A stretch of 64,000 nucleotides of DNA from DATJUF01 sp035524095 (lineage in GTDB: Bacteria; Desulfobacterota; Binatia; Binatales; Binataceae): contig DATKPK010000264.1 in the NCBI GenBank assembly GCA_035524095.1, positions 20,386 through 84,385 of the forward strand, written 5' to 3'. The first letter of the stretch is position 1. Every line of letters starts with the position of its first letter. The notes under the pieces were generated by a model. The model worked only from the letters and a program-made list of their open reading frames with translations. It was not told the DNA's origin and made no database searches. Positions 16,903 to 25,792 of the stretch are shown here, in pieces. The position numbers and the translations under genes are program-made.

Positions 16903-17391
16903 ATGCGGACGCCGATATCTCAGCGGATGGCTTCGATCGTTTTGTTGACCGTCGTTGCTCTCACAGGATGCATGCAGAATCAAATTGACGCCAACAATCG
17001 TCAACTTGAGGCTGAGCAAACTGAACTGGATCAGCTCAGACAGCAGGTAAAGGTCCTACAGAACCAGAGCGGTCAAGGTTCCTACACAACTCCGCCGATC
17101 GCCCCCAATGCTTGCGACTCCGATGTGATGAAAGACGCCACCCGTAAGGGTGGTGAGCGGATGGCTTCGGGCAATCCCGCGGACGCGGTTGGTTACTATC
17201 AGGACGCGGTGACCGCGTGCCCGGGCAGTGCCGAGGCACAGCTCAACCTCGCCCATGCTTATGAGATCACCGGTGACAATCCTGCCGCCCTTCAGCACTA
17301 TCGGCTGGCCGCCGCCGCATCGGGACCGAATGCCAATCCCGCAGCCGTAAAGAAGGCTCGCGACGCCATTACTCGCTTGAGCTCCTCCTAA
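16903..17391 (+). CDS. TPR-containing lipoprotein
   Basis: 162 residues from ATG 16903. The signal peptide MASIVLLTVVALTGC gives a clear lipobox (LTGC). A heptad-like coiled-coil stretch follows (NNRQLEAEQTELDQLRQQVK), then a TPR-type region with ASGNPADAVGYYQDAVTAC and EAQLNLAHAYEITGDNPAAL. The protein is probably an outer-membrane lipoprotein that scaffolds envelope partners. An earlier ATG (16852) is possible but would put a Cys-containing non-hydrophobic stretch before the signal. No known named family was recognised. Confidence 0.8.
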   Translation: MRTPISQRMASIVLLTVVALTGCMQNQIDANNRQLEAEQTELDQLRQQVKVLQNQSGQGSYTTPPIAPNACDSDVMKDATRKGGERMASGNPADAVGYYQDAVTACPGSAEAQLNLAHAYEITGDNPAALQHYRLAAAASGPNANPAAVKKARDAITRLSSS

Positions 17392-17530
17392 TGGAACTTC
17401 CGCTGTCGGCGGGAACCAAACTTTAGTTCCGCCGTTTACCGATCGAGCTAGTTCGGCGTGAGACCCTTGGGTGAGCTTCTGGGGAGAGGCGCACCGTGAT
17501 GGAGGGACCGAGCCGCTAAGGGGATAGAGC

Positions 17531-17965
17531 ATGAGTTCGCGACTGTGTTCGGTGTCGTCTGAAGCGGCCGGCCAGGCCGGCGAAGCTGGGGTGATTCTGC
17601 CCTGCCAGTACCATGACCTCTCGGGCGGAGGTTACCGGCTAACCGGTGAACAGCGGCTGATGCTGGCGCTGCTGGCCGATGCGATTAATGTCTATCAGAA
17701 AGGCGCACTTTCCGGAGCGTTGCGGGCCCGGAGGCTCTACGCCGACGCTGAGCAATGGATTATGACCGACCGGCCGGGGCTGTGCGGGCTGGCCTTTCCC
17801 ACCGTATGCGAAGCGCTCGGGATTAACGCTACGCGCCTGCGCCGACGCCTGCTTGACTGGAAGTATTCACTGCGCCATCAGCATGGCGATCGCTCGGCAT
17901 TGCACTTCCAAACGCCCCATCGGGAGCGCCGCCCCCTCGCACCGCGCCAGATTTCAAGCAATTAG
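17531..17965 (+). CDS. Conserved-looking small protein of unknown function
   Basis: 144 residues starting at ATG 17531 with AGGGGA seven bases upstream. A central, well-structured part reads LTGEQRLMLALLADAINVY, then RARRLYADAEQWIMT, then FPTVCEALGINATRLRRRLL. It resembles an uncharacterised family I associate with deltaproteobacterial-type genomes, in which a helical region ends in a 'VCEALG-x-RR-L' element that looks like a short helix-turn-helix. A DNA-binding role is possible but unproven. The tail after residue 120 is basic and His/Arg rich. It stands alone between a lipoprotein gene and a fatty-acid degradation cluster. Confidence 0.68.
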   Translation: MSSRLCSVSSEAAGQAGEAGVILPCQYHDLSGGGYRLTGEQRLMLALLADAINVYQKGALSGALRARRLYADAEQWIMTDRPGLCGLAFPTVCEALGINATRLRRRLLDWKYSLRHQHGDRSALHFQTPHRERRPLAPRQISSN

Positions 17966-18206
17966 GTATCGCTCAAGTAGATTCTCGGCGCCTCGCAAGG
18001 AAGAAGAGCGCGGAAGTTGTCAGAAACAGATTGTGTCGGGTCCCCTCGGTCTGCGCAGTGGCGTGGATCTGTCTCATCCGCTGACAGACAAAGCACTCTC
18101 GTTGCGTTTGGTCATTCCCTCTGCGGTGCGGTAAATCAAGGCGATGGCTGAGCATTCGGTTTGATTAGCCAGTCTTTGAAGTGTCCGAGGCAGGAGGATT
18201 TTCCAC

Positions 18207-19007
18207 TTGAGCAACGTTAAGGACGTATTCAGCGTCGCCGGCAAAGTGACGGTCATCACCGGTGGCGGCACTGGAATCGGTATCGCGATCGCCCGTGAAT
18301 TCGCGTTGCGCGATGCGCCGGTTCTAATCGCGAGCCGTAACGCCGAGCACCTCGAGCCGGTTCGCGACGAGATTCGCAAGCTCGGCGGGAATTGCGAGAT
18401 GACTGTCTGCGACGTTCGTGACGCGGCCCAATGCGACGCGATGATTGCCGAAGCTGTGAAGCACTTCGGGCGACTCGACGTGATGATCAATAACCATGGC
18501 GCGAGTATAACTGCCCCGAGCATGAAGCTCTCAGCGAATGCTTGGCGAACGGTCGTCGCGATCAATTTGGATGGCACTTTCCATTGCTCTAAAGCGGCCG
18601 CGCGCCAGTTTATGGAACAGAAGAGCGGCGGTTGCATAATCAACTTGGGTTCTACAGCCGGAGTACGCGGCTCGGCCACGATGCTTCCCTATGCCGCCTC
18701 GAAGGCTGCGATCGCCAAGTTGACGGAGTCGCATGCGGCGGAATGGGGACGTTATCAGATCCGCGTCAACTGTATCGCGCCAGGACCGGTCACGACCGCC
18801 GGAGCCGCTGAACGCATCTGGCCTAACGAGGCGGTCAAGAACAGCCAATTGCGAGCGCGGGCGTTAGGCCGATTCGGAGTCCCGGAGGATATCGCCTATC
18901 CTTGTCTCTTCCTCGCCTCCGAGGCCGCCTCCTGGATGAACGGCGCGACGATGGTCATTGATGGCGGCGACATCCGCGATTCCGACGCCGTCTCACTCGG
19001 CCTTTAA
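18207..19007 (+). CDS. Short-chain dehydrogenase/reductase
   Basis: 266 residues from a TTG start at 18207, with AGGAGGA about 9 bases upstream. Motifs: TGGGTGIGIAIAREF (cofactor), INNHGASIT in place of NNAG, LGSTAGVRGS (Ser), YAASKAAIAKL (Tyr and Lys), and IAPGPVTTAG. It is a classical SDR with an intact active site and resembles the 2,4-dienoyl-CoA reductase/3-oxoacyl reductase type. It opens a run SDR, acyl-CoA dehydrogenase, two MaoC-like proteins, all on the plus strand, suggesting a beta-oxidation-like pathway for a branched or cyclic acyl-CoA. Cytoplasmic. Confidence 0.9.
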   Translation: MSNVKDVFSVAGKVTVITGGGTGIGIAIAREFALRDAPVLIASRNAEHLEPVRDEIRKLGGNCEMTVCDVRDAAQCDAMIAEAVKHFGRLDVMINNHGASITAPSMKLSANAWRTVVAINLDGTFHCSKAAARQFMEQKSGGCIINLGSTAGVRGSATMLPYAASKAAIAKLTESHAAEWGRYQIRVNCIAPGPVTTAGAAERIWPNEAVKNSQLRARALGRFGVPEDIAYPCLFLASEAASWMNGATMVIDGGDIRDSDAVSLGL

Positions 19008-19130
19008 GTGTCTGAGCGCCATCATTCGCTTGTCGGAAGAGACTCCGCATGGTATCCGAAAACCCGCAAGCGTATTGACGGAGCGCCTGAATTCAATTGC
19101 GCATTGGCGGCGCAAGGAGTGTGATTCAGC

Positions 19131-20261
19131 TTGGATTTTGGATTCAGCGAAGAGCAGGAGATGCTGCGGCAGAGCGCTCGCAGCCTGCTGGAAAAAGAAT
19201 GTCCGAGCACACTGGTCCGCCATCTGATGGAAGACGAGCGGGGCTATGATCCAGCCTTATGGCAGAAACTTGCTGAACTCGGATGGCTCGGTTTGGTCAT
19301 TCCGGAAGATCACGGCGGCGCGGGCCTTTCCTATGTTGATCTGGTTCTCGTGCTCGAGGAGATGGGCAGCGTGCTGCTGCCCTCACCGTTTATCTGGACG
19401 GTGATGTTTGCCGAAGCGATCAAGCGTGCTGGAAGCGCCGAGCAAAAACGCTCTCTCCTCCCTGAAATCGCAGGCGCCAATCTGATTGGCACCGTCGCAT
19501 GGCAGGAACCGTCAGGATCATGGAGTGCGGACGGCATCGCAATGGCTGCACGTCCCGTAGGCGGTGGTTTCGCGCTCGACGGCGTCAAACTTTTTGTCAA
19601 TGACGGTCATGTCGCCGACTATATTCTGGTGGCTGCGCGCACCAGCGGGCATGGTGAGGACGGCATAACCCTATTCGCCCTCGACTCCGAGCGTATAGGA
19701 ATCTCCGCGACACCGCTCAAGACCATGGACCAGACTCGCAAACTCACCGAGCTAAAATTCAGCGGTGTCAAGGCGGCTGCGGATGACATCGTCGGCAGCG
19801 TCGATACTGGATGGCAAACCCTCGCCGCGGTACTGGATCGCGGCAAGGTGATGCTCGCCGCTGAGATGATGGGGGGCGCGCAAAAGGTCCTCGACATGAC
19901 GGTGGACTACGCCAAAGTACGGGTCCAGTTCGGACGCCCGATCGGCGGCTTTCAAGCGGTGCAGCACAAGTGTGCGAATATGATGGTGGATATCGAGGGC
20001 GCCAAGTCTGCGGTCTACTACGCATCGTGGGCGGTGAGTAACGACCATCCGGAGGCGGCGCTGGCCGCCTCGGTCGCGAAGGCGGCTGCGTCCGACGCTT
20101 ATCGGCGTGTTTCTGCGGAAGGCATCCAGCTTCATGGCGGCATCGGCTTCACTTGGGACCACGACCTCCATCTCTATTTCAAGCGCGCGAAATCGGCCGA
20201 ATTCACCTTCGGCGATGGTGCCTGGAATCGCGAACTGGTCGCCCAGGCGATTAATCTCTAA
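19131..20261 (+). CDS. Acyl-CoA dehydrogenase family protein
   Basis: 376 residues from a TTG start with AAGGAG upstream, reading DFGFSEEQEMLRQSARSLLE. The FAD-binding middle domain includes TVAWQEPSG. The C-terminal domain includes QFGRPIGGFQAVQHKCANM and the AEGIQLHGGIGFTWDHDLHLYF signature of the family. These flavoproteins oxidise acyl-CoA to the 2-enoyl-CoA and pass electrons to ETF. No Glu appears at the usual position of short/medium-chain enzymes in the C-terminal signature (HGGIGFTWDHDLHLY), which is common in the catabolic subfamilies of actinobacteria and related organisms. It lies between the SDR and MaoC genes. Confidence 0.92.
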   Translation: MDFGFSEEQEMLRQSARSLLEKECPSTLVRHLMEDERGYDPALWQKLAELGWLGLVIPEDHGGAGLSYVDLVLVLEEMGSVLLPSPFIWTVMFAEAIKRAGSAEQKRSLLPEIAGANLIGTVAWQEPSGSWSADGIAMAARPVGGGFALDGVKLFVNDGHVADYILVAARTSGHGEDGITLFALDSERIGISATPLKTMDQTRKLTELKFSGVKAAADDIVGSVDTGWQTLAAVLDRGKVMLAAEMMGGAQKVLDMTVDYAKVRVQFGRPIGGFQAVQHKCANMMVDIEGAKSAVYYASWAVSNDHPEAALAASVAKAAASDAYRRVSAEGIQLHGGIGFTWDHDLHLYFKRAKSAEFTFGDGAWNRELVAQAINL

Positions 20262-20331
20262 TAACTACGACTTTGGATGGCCCCGGCAATAAGTAAGCGC
20301 GTGGGCGCGTGCAGGCAAGGAAGATAGCTCA

Positions 20332-20790
20332 ATGGCAATCGACAAGAGTCTTGTAGGAAAGACCGGCAAGCCGTTCACGATGCCGATCGAATGGAGCAAA
20401 GTGCGCGAGTTCGCCCGCGCGATTCGCGACCCCAATCCGGTCTATTTCGATCCTGAACTCGCAAAAATCGAGGCTGGCGGCATCCCAATACCACCGACCT
20501 TTTTGCAGGTCGCCGCCTTTTGGCAGGACAGCGAGTCGGTGCCGACCGCGCAGTTTGATATCCGGCGAATCCTCCATGGCGAACAGGAATTCGAATTCTT
20601 CAAACCGATCTATGTCGGTGACGTGCTGACCGGAACCGCCCGCATTGCCGATGTGTTCGAGCGCGAGGGCGGTCGCGGCGGCAAGATGACCTTCATGGTC
20701 ACCGAAATTGAATACAAGAATCAGAAAGGCGAGAAAGTCGCCGTGGCGCGCGGCACCTTGATCGAGACCGGCCAGGCGGTCACTGGCTAA
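20332..20790 (+). CDS. FAS1-like/MaoC-type dehydratase subunit (N-terminal hot-dog type)
   Basis: 152 residues, start ATG 20332 with AAGGAAG upstream. It shows VREFARAIRDPNPVYFDPELA, then IPIPPTFLQVAAF, then HGEQEFEFFKPIYVGDVL and AVARGTLIETGQ. This is the hot-dog fold of the FAS1-like dehydratase domain, usually the non-catalytic partner of a MaoC protein. It pairs with the next gene (56 bp away) to make a two-subunit enoyl-CoA hydratase, as in actinobacterial HadAB/ChsH-like enzymes. The pair probably hydrates the enoyl-CoA made by the upstream acyl-CoA dehydrogenase. Confidence 0.85.
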   Translation: MAIDKSLVGKTGKPFTMPIEWSKVREFARAIRDPNPVYFDPELAKIEAGGIPIPPTFLQVAAFWQDSESVPTAQFDIRRILHGEQEFEFFKPIYVGDVLTGTARIADVFEREGGRGGKMTFMVTEIEYKNQKGEKVAVARGTLIETGQAVTG

Positions 20791-20846
20791 CGACCCGCTT
20801 CCTTGATTCGATTTGTTGCTGCTGAGCCAGCGATGAGGAAATAAGC

Positions 20847-21269
20847 ATGGCATCCAAAATTAAATATGACGCGGTTAAAGTTGGCGACGAGATACCGGCG
20901 ATTGTGATCGATCATGTCGCGCGGCCGGACTTCGTCCGCTATGCGGGCGCATCAGGCGATTTCGTTCCCCTTCATTACGATCAGACGTTTGTCGAAGCCG
21001 CCGGTATTCCCACGGTCTTTGCCCAAGGGATGTGGACGGCAGGGTGTCTCTCGCGATGCCTCACCGATTTCGCCGGCGCAGGCCAAGTCCGCCGCTTCAA
21101 GGTTCGCTTCGCACGCCAGGTGTGGCCGGGGGATACGTTGACGTGCCGTGGCAAAGTTACCTCTAAGAGCGACAAGAACGGCGAGAAATTAATCGAAGGC
21201 GATCTCGAGGTGGTCAATCAAAAGGGCGAAGCGACCGTCAAGGGCGCATTTGTCGTGACTGCTGCCTAA
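20847..21269 (+). CDS. MaoC-like enoyl-CoA hydratase subunit
   Basis: 140 residues, start ATG 20847 preceded by GAGGAA. The hydratase motif DFVRYAGASGDFVPLHYDQTF contains the catalytic Asp-x4-His, and it is followed by VFAQGMWTAGCLSRCLTDF and a QVWPGDTLTCRGKV strand. This R-specific hydratase subunit should complex with the product of the preceding gene. An 8-bp hairpin (21311-21334) about 40 bp after the stop probably ends the transcript, so SDR, acyl-CoA dehydrogenase and both hydratase subunits form one unit. Confidence 0.9.
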   Translation: MASKIKYDAVKVGDEIPAIVIDHVARPDFVRYAGASGDFVPLHYDQTFVEAAGIPTVFAQGMWTAGCLSRCLTDFAGAGQVRRFKVRFARQVWPGDTLTCRGKVTSKSDKNGEKLIEGDLEVVNQKGEATVKGAFVVTAA

Positions 21270-21310
21270 TTCAGATTCAAGTCGGCTATATGGCCGAAGC
21301 ATAGCCGCTT

Positions 21311-21334
21311 ATTGCGTGCAATTAGCCACGCAAT
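21311..21334 (+). terminator. Hairpin downstream of the MaoC gene
   Basis: ATTGCGTG (21311-21318) and CACGCAAT (21327-21334) are exact reverse complements around an 8-base loop, followed by TTGC. The stem is good but the T tract is short, so it could be a weak terminator or 3'-end processing structure. Confidence 0.45.
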
Positions 21335-21495
21335 TTGCTCGTACACTTGATTGCTGCATCGCGCTGGCATAACCGCTATACCAGACCTGTCACTAGTGGT
21401 TATTCGCGCTTGGCAAGAACGGGCTGGCTTTTCGGGCCGACCTTGTCGGCGCGTAATCAACTTTCAGAGTCCCGGCGCGACGGTTACGGTACGGA

Positions 21496-22950
21496 ATGGA
21501 CCAGCCACGCTATGTGATCATACACGGCCACTTTTATCAGCCGCCGCGCGACAGCCCTTGGACTGGCCTGATTCTGCCCGAAGCCGGCGCCGCGCCATTC
21601 GCTAATTGGAACGAACGCATTCTGAGTGAATGCTACAATGCCAACGCCCGCGCCCACGTGACGGCCGACCGGCTCGTCCGGATCTGCAACAATTACGAGG
21701 CTCTTAACTTTGACCTCGGGCCTACTCTCGCAGGATGGCTGGAACATCACGGGAAACTCGCCTATCGGGCTTTCCAGCGCGGCGATGAACTCAGCGTCGA
21801 ACTTTACGGCGGCCACGGCAACGCCATCGCTCAGTCATATAGCCACTCGATCTTGCCGCTGCTGAATGACCGCGACCGCGCAATCCAAATCGAGTGGGGT
21901 ATCCGCGACTTTCTCTACCGCTTCAAGCGCCGTCCGGAAGGAATCTGGCTGCCGGAGTGTGCCGTCGACGACGCCACTCTAGCTTCTATCGCAAACGCTG
22001 GCCTTAACTTTACGATTCTCGCGCCGGAGCAGGGCCACTTCGACTCAAGTATCAACTCGATCCATACCGCCGGACCATTTCTGTGGCAACGCGGTGGCGA
22101 AGAAGTTGCCATATTCCGATACAGCCGGGAGCTTTCGGCTCAGGTATCCTTCGGTGAAGCCCTGAATGACGGACTCGCTCTGGCCAATAAGATCGCTGCC
22201 TGCGCTGCCGATCTGGCTCCGGGCGCCGCACTGATGATTGCCACTGACGGCGAAACCTTCGGTCATCATAAGCGGATGGGCGCGGCGGAACTTGCGCGCG
22301 CGGTTGCAACCTTGCAGGAACGCGACGGGATTGTTCTGACGAATTGCGCGCAATACCTGGTCACGCACCGGCCGTCCGGTACCTTCACGATAGACGGTGC
22401 ATCTTCGTGGAGTTGCCCCCATGGCGTCGATCGTTGGCGGAGGGATTGTGGCTGCCGAATAGACGCGGTCACTACCCAGCACTGGCGCCAGCCACTCCGC
22501 GAGGCGATGGAGTTCGTCAAGTATCACTCGTCGGACGTCTACGATCGGTTCGCCGCTGAAATTGTTTCAGACGCTATGGCCGCGTTGATGGAATCGATGC
22601 GCGTTATGGTAAATCCTGACAGCGTCATCAGCGATGGCTTCTTCAAGCAACATAAGGTTGCCGGCGAGGAAAAGCAGATTCGCCTGATGCGTTTGTTTGA
22701 GATGGAACGAGCGGCGCATGCGGCAATGACTAGTTGCGCATGGTTTTTTGACGACTTCGGCGGGCCGGAAGGTCGCGTGGCGCTAAAGTGGGCGGCCCGC
22801 GCAGTGGAACTGGCCGCTGAAGTCGCGCCAAGTATTGAAAATGAACTGTTGGCGCGGCTGCGCGCGATCCATTCGAACCGCCGCGAGGTCGGCGACGCCG
22901 CTACATTGTATTTGAGTCTGAAGACGCGCGAAGCGCGCGGGAGGGTTTAG
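21496..22950 (+). CDS. GH57-like / DUF3536 protein
   Basis: 484 residues. The N-terminus reads YVIIHGHFYQPPRDSPWTG, then FANWNERILSECYNANARAHV and NNYEALNFDLGPTLAGWLEHH, the conserved start of the glycoside hydrolase family 57-related DUF3536 proteins. IWLPECAVDD and MIATDGETFGHHKRMGAAEL mark the barrel's acidic residues; the Asp in ATDGETFGHH is a plausible catalytic residue. There is no signal peptide, so it should be cytoplasmic and may act on glycogen or alpha-glucans. As I recall, many relatives are longer; this one stops soon after the barrel. It ends 4 bp before the acs start, implying co-transcription. Confidence 0.82.
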   Translation: MDQPRYVIIHGHFYQPPRDSPWTGLILPEAGAAPFANWNERILSECYNANARAHVTADRLVRICNNYEALNFDLGPTLAGWLEHHGKLAYRAFQRGDELSVELYGGHGNAIAQSYSHSILPLLNDRDRAIQIEWGIRDFLYRFKRRPEGIWLPECAVDDATLASIANAGLNFTILAPEQGHFDSSINSIHTAGPFLWQRGGEEVAIFRYSRELSAQVSFGEALNDGLALANKIAACAADLAPGAALMIATDGETFGHHKRMGAAELARAVATLQERDGIVLTNCAQYLVTHRPSGTFTIDGASSWSCPHGVDRWRRDCGCRIDAVTTQHWRQPLREAMEFVKYHSSDVYDRFAAEIVSDAMAALMESMRVMVNPDSVISDGFFKQHKVAGEEKQIRLMRLFEMERAAHAAMTSCAWFFDDFGGPEGRVALKWAARAVELAAEVAPSIENELLARLRAIHSNRREVGDAATLYLSLKTREARGRV

Positions 22951-22954
22951 TTCG

Positions 22955-24916
22955 ATGGCTTCCAACGATGGCGCACATGAAATTCAATCTATGCTCCGCG
23001 AAGAGCGGAAGTTCCCGCCTCCCGCCGATTTTGTCGGTCACGCCGAAGTCAAAGGGCTCGATGCTTATGACGAATTGCAGCGCCAGGCCGACCGCGATCC
23101 AGAGGGCTTCTGGGCTGAACGGGCTAGCGAATTGGCGTGGTACAAGCCTTTCAATCGTGTGCTGGAATGGAAGCCGCCCTTCGCCAAATGGTTCATAGGT
23201 GGCGAACTTAATGCTTCCTACAATTGCCTCGATCGGCATCTCAAAGGACCGCGCCGAAACAAAGTAGCCCTGGTTTGGGAGGGCGAGCCCGGCGATTCGC
23301 GGGTGCTGACCTACCAAATGCTAGCCGACGAGGTTTCGCGTTGCGCCAACGCCCTCAAAAGCCTTGGTATCCAGGACGGAGATCGCGTCGCTATCTATAT
23401 GCCGTTGGTGCCCGAGGCCGTAATCGCGATGCTGGCGTGTGCGCGGATCGGTGCGATCCACTCGGTCATTTTTGGTGGTTTCTCATCGGAAGCGCTGGTT
23501 GATCGCATCAATGACGCTGAAGCTAAGCTCGTCATCACCGCTGATGGCGGATGGCGCCGTGGTTCAATCGTCGATTTGAAGGATAACGTCGACCAGGCAC
23601 TAAAACGCTGCCCAACCGTCGCGAAGTGCGTCGTCTTGAAGCGCACCGGTAACAAGATCGATATGCACCATGGACGCGACGTTTGGTGGGATGAACTGGT
23701 CTCCCGCCAGAGTCCGAATTGCGAACCGGTCGCGGTCGATTCTGAGCATCCGCTGTTCACGCTTTATACTTCTGGCACGACCGGCAAGCCGAAAGGCGTC
23801 GTCCACACCACTGGCGGTTACCTTGTCCACGTTGCCGCGACGATGAAGTGGGTATTCGACATCAAGGAAGATGACATCTACTGGTGCACCGCCGATATCG
23901 GCTGGATTACCGGCCATAGCTATGTCGCCTACGGACCGCTGGCCGCCGGTGCAACAGTTATGATGTACGAGGGCGCGCCGAATTTCCCCGAGAACGATCG
24001 CTTTTGGGCGATTATCGAAAAGTACCGCGTCAATATCCTCTATACCGCCCCGACCGCCATCCGCACTTTTATCAAATGGGGCGATTCGTGGGTCAAGAAA
24101 CATGACCTTTCGACCCTGCGGCTGCTGGGCACCGTCGGTGAGCCAATCAACCCGGAGGCCTGGATTTGGTACCACGAAACCATTGGTGGCAAACGTTGCC
24201 CGATCGTCGATACCTGGTGGCAAACCGAGACAGGCGGCATCATGATCGCCCCAGTGCCGGGAGCAATCGCCACCAAGCCGGGCTCAGCGACGCGCCCGCT
24301 GCCTGGCATTGCCGCTGATATCGTCACGCGGGAAGGTCAATCGGTCGGCCCCAATGAGGGCGGGCTGCTTGTGGTCAAGCGGCCATGGCCCGGGATGCTG
24401 CGGACCATATTCCGCGATCCAGAGCGCTACGAAAAACAATATTTCAGCCAGATTGAAAATACTTACTTCACCGGCGATGGCGCCCGGCGTGACGACGATG
24501 GCTACTTCTGGATTATGGGTCGGGTCGACGACGTAATTAACGTTTCCGGTCATCGGCTGGGCACGATGGAAATCGAAAGCGCCTTGGTGTCCCATCCGAT
24601 GGTTGCAGAGGCTGCGGTGGTTGGACGGCCGGACGATATGAAGGGGCAGGCGGTGGTTGCCTTCGTAACATTAGAGGGCGGGCGCAAGGGTGACGGCAAA
24701 CTGCGTGACGAATTACGCCAGCACGTCGTCAAGGAGATTGGCGCGTTGGCCCGTCCCGACGATCTCCGCTTCAGCGATGCGTTGCCCAAGACGCGCAGCG
24801 GCAAGATCATGAGGCGGTTGTTGCGCCAGATTGCTTCAGGGGATCAGACGCTCGGCGATACTACAACGTTAGAAGATCTCTCCGTACTCTCGAAATTGCG
24901 TGAGGATGACGAATGA
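22955..24916 (+). CDS. acs: Acetyl-CoA synthetase
   Basis: 653 residues, the usual length. AMP-forming ligase motifs: FTLYTSGTTGKPKGVVHTTG (phosphate loop), TWWQTETGG, YFTGDGARRDDDGYFWIMGR and the C-terminal KTRSGKIMRR, whose Lys is the catalytic and acetylation-regulated residue. VFGGFSSEALVDRI and the N-terminal ACAS segment support acetate rather than other acyl substrates. It makes acetyl-CoA from acetate, ATP and CoA. GGAGG just before ATG 22955 overlaps the end of the DUF3536 gene. Confidence 0.96.
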   Translation: MASNDGAHEIQSMLREERKFPPPADFVGHAEVKGLDAYDELQRQADRDPEGFWAERASELAWYKPFNRVLEWKPPFAKWFIGGELNASYNCLDRHLKGPRRNKVALVWEGEPGDSRVLTYQMLADEVSRCANALKSLGIQDGDRVAIYMPLVPEAVIAMLACARIGAIHSVIFGGFSSEALVDRINDAEAKLVITADGGWRRGSIVDLKDNVDQALKRCPTVAKCVVLKRTGNKIDMHHGRDVWWDELVSRQSPNCEPVAVDSEHPLFTLYTSGTTGKPKGVVHTTGGYLVHVAATMKWVFDIKEDDIYWCTADIGWITGHSYVAYGPLAAGATVMMYEGAPNFPENDRFWAIIEKYRVNILYTAPTAIRTFIKWGDSWVKKHDLSTLRLLGTVGEPINPEAWIWYHETIGGKRCPIVDTWWQTETGGIMIAPVPGAIATKPGSATRPLPGIAADIVTREGQSVGPNEGGLLVVKRPWPGMLRTIFRDPERYEKQYFSQIENTYFTGDGARRDDDGYFWIMGRVDDVINVSGHRLGTMEIESALVSHPMVAEAAVVGRPDDMKGQAVVAFVTLEGGRKGDGKLRDELRQHVVKEIGALARPDDLRFSDALPKTRSGKIMRRLLRQIASGDQTLGDTTTLEDLSVLSKLREDDE

Positions 24917-25220
24917 GGTCTTGAGATCGATGGGTGATAATCCCTGCGTGCCTTCCGGACTTGGTAACGAGTCGGATGCCTGTCCGGAAGTCGGGCGGCC
25001 TACGAATGACTTTGCGCAAGACATGTTGAGTGCATCAGCGCCAAGTGGTCATTAGTTACGAGCTTTAACATGTCGTTGCATCGGTGGCTTGTGGGCGCGC
25101 GCATGCGATGATAGTGTTTCGGACGTGGGCTGATGCCCACTTTTTTGTTGGTTCGCTGCCGTTCCCGGGAAAATCAATGGTTATGAGACGCCCGGCGGGG
25201 GACCGGCGGAGATAACGTCT
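24917..25220. other. acs-rimP intergenic region with several inverted repeats
   Basis: 304 bp without a gene. Inverted repeats are CTTCCGGAC/GTCCGGAAG (24952-24960 and 24982-24990), GACATGTT/AACATGTC (25020-25027 and 25067-25074) and a GTGGGC/GCCCAC hairpin followed by six T. The first probably belongs to the acs 3' end and the last to the rimP leader. No tRNA gene was found here. Confidence 0.55.
25126..25147 (+). terminator. Attenuator-like intrinsic terminator in the rimP leader
   Basis: A GTGGGC stem, TGAT loop and GCCCAC stem are followed directly by TTTTTT, a textbook factor-independent terminator. It lies about 75 bp before rimP. In other bacteria the rimP-nusA operon carries similar leader terminators, and NusA itself influences such sites, so an autoregulatory attenuator is plausible; alternatively it ends transcripts coming from acs. 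Confidence 0.7.
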
Positions 25221-25706
25221 GTGGCGATAGTGTTGCAGTTGAGTCCGGTTGCAAAAAAGGTTGCAGAAACGCTTGAGCCCCATATCGAACGGCAGGGATA
25301 TGAGTTGGTCGGCGTTGAGTATCGCAAGGGCACTCGGAGTTCGCTCCTGCGCCTGCTGGTGGACAAGCCAGAAGGCGGAATTGCGCTGAGCGACCTCGAA
25401 GTTCTGAGCCCGATGCTCGGCGATCTGCTTGACGTCTATGACCCGGTCGAAGGACGCTACACACTTGAGGTCTCTTCACCCGGAATCAACCGGCCACTGA
25501 CTAAACTCGACCACTTCCAGGCTCATCGGGGGCGCCGCGTAAAAATTCGGTCTTACCAGCCGCGCGCAGGGCGCAAGGTTTTTGTTGGCATTCTGGCGGC
25601 GGCTGATGCGGGCGGCGTCGAAGTCGAGGAAGAAAACACTCACACCCGGGAGAGATTTTCATTCGGCGAAATCCAGGCGGCGAACTACGAGCATAAATTC
25701 GACTGA
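25221..25706 (+). CDS. rimP: Ribosome maturation factor RimP
   Basis: 161 residues from a GTG start. Motifs: GYELVGVEYRKGTRSSLLRL, then DLEVLSPMLGDLLDVYDPV, then YTLEVSSPGINRPLTKLDHF, the RimP signature. It assists assembly of the 30S subunit. It lies immediately upstream of nusA, the standard order. The tail differs in that the domain-2 SH3-like strand ends in NYEHKFD. An 86-bp gap separates it from nusA. Confidence 0.95.
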   Translation: MAIVLQLSPVAKKVAETLEPHIERQGYELVGVEYRKGTRSSLLRLLVDKPEGGIALSDLEVLSPMLGDLLDVYDPVEGRYTLEVSSPGINRPLTKLDHFQAHRGRRVKIRSYQPRAGRKVFVGILAAADAGGVEVEEENTHTRERFSFGEIQAANYEHKFD

Positions 25707-25792
25707 GTTCCAACGTAAACCGAAGGCGGTCCCATTAACAATGGGATGCCAAAACGGTAGCGGCGCGGTCATCCGCGCTTTCGGAGGGTGAA

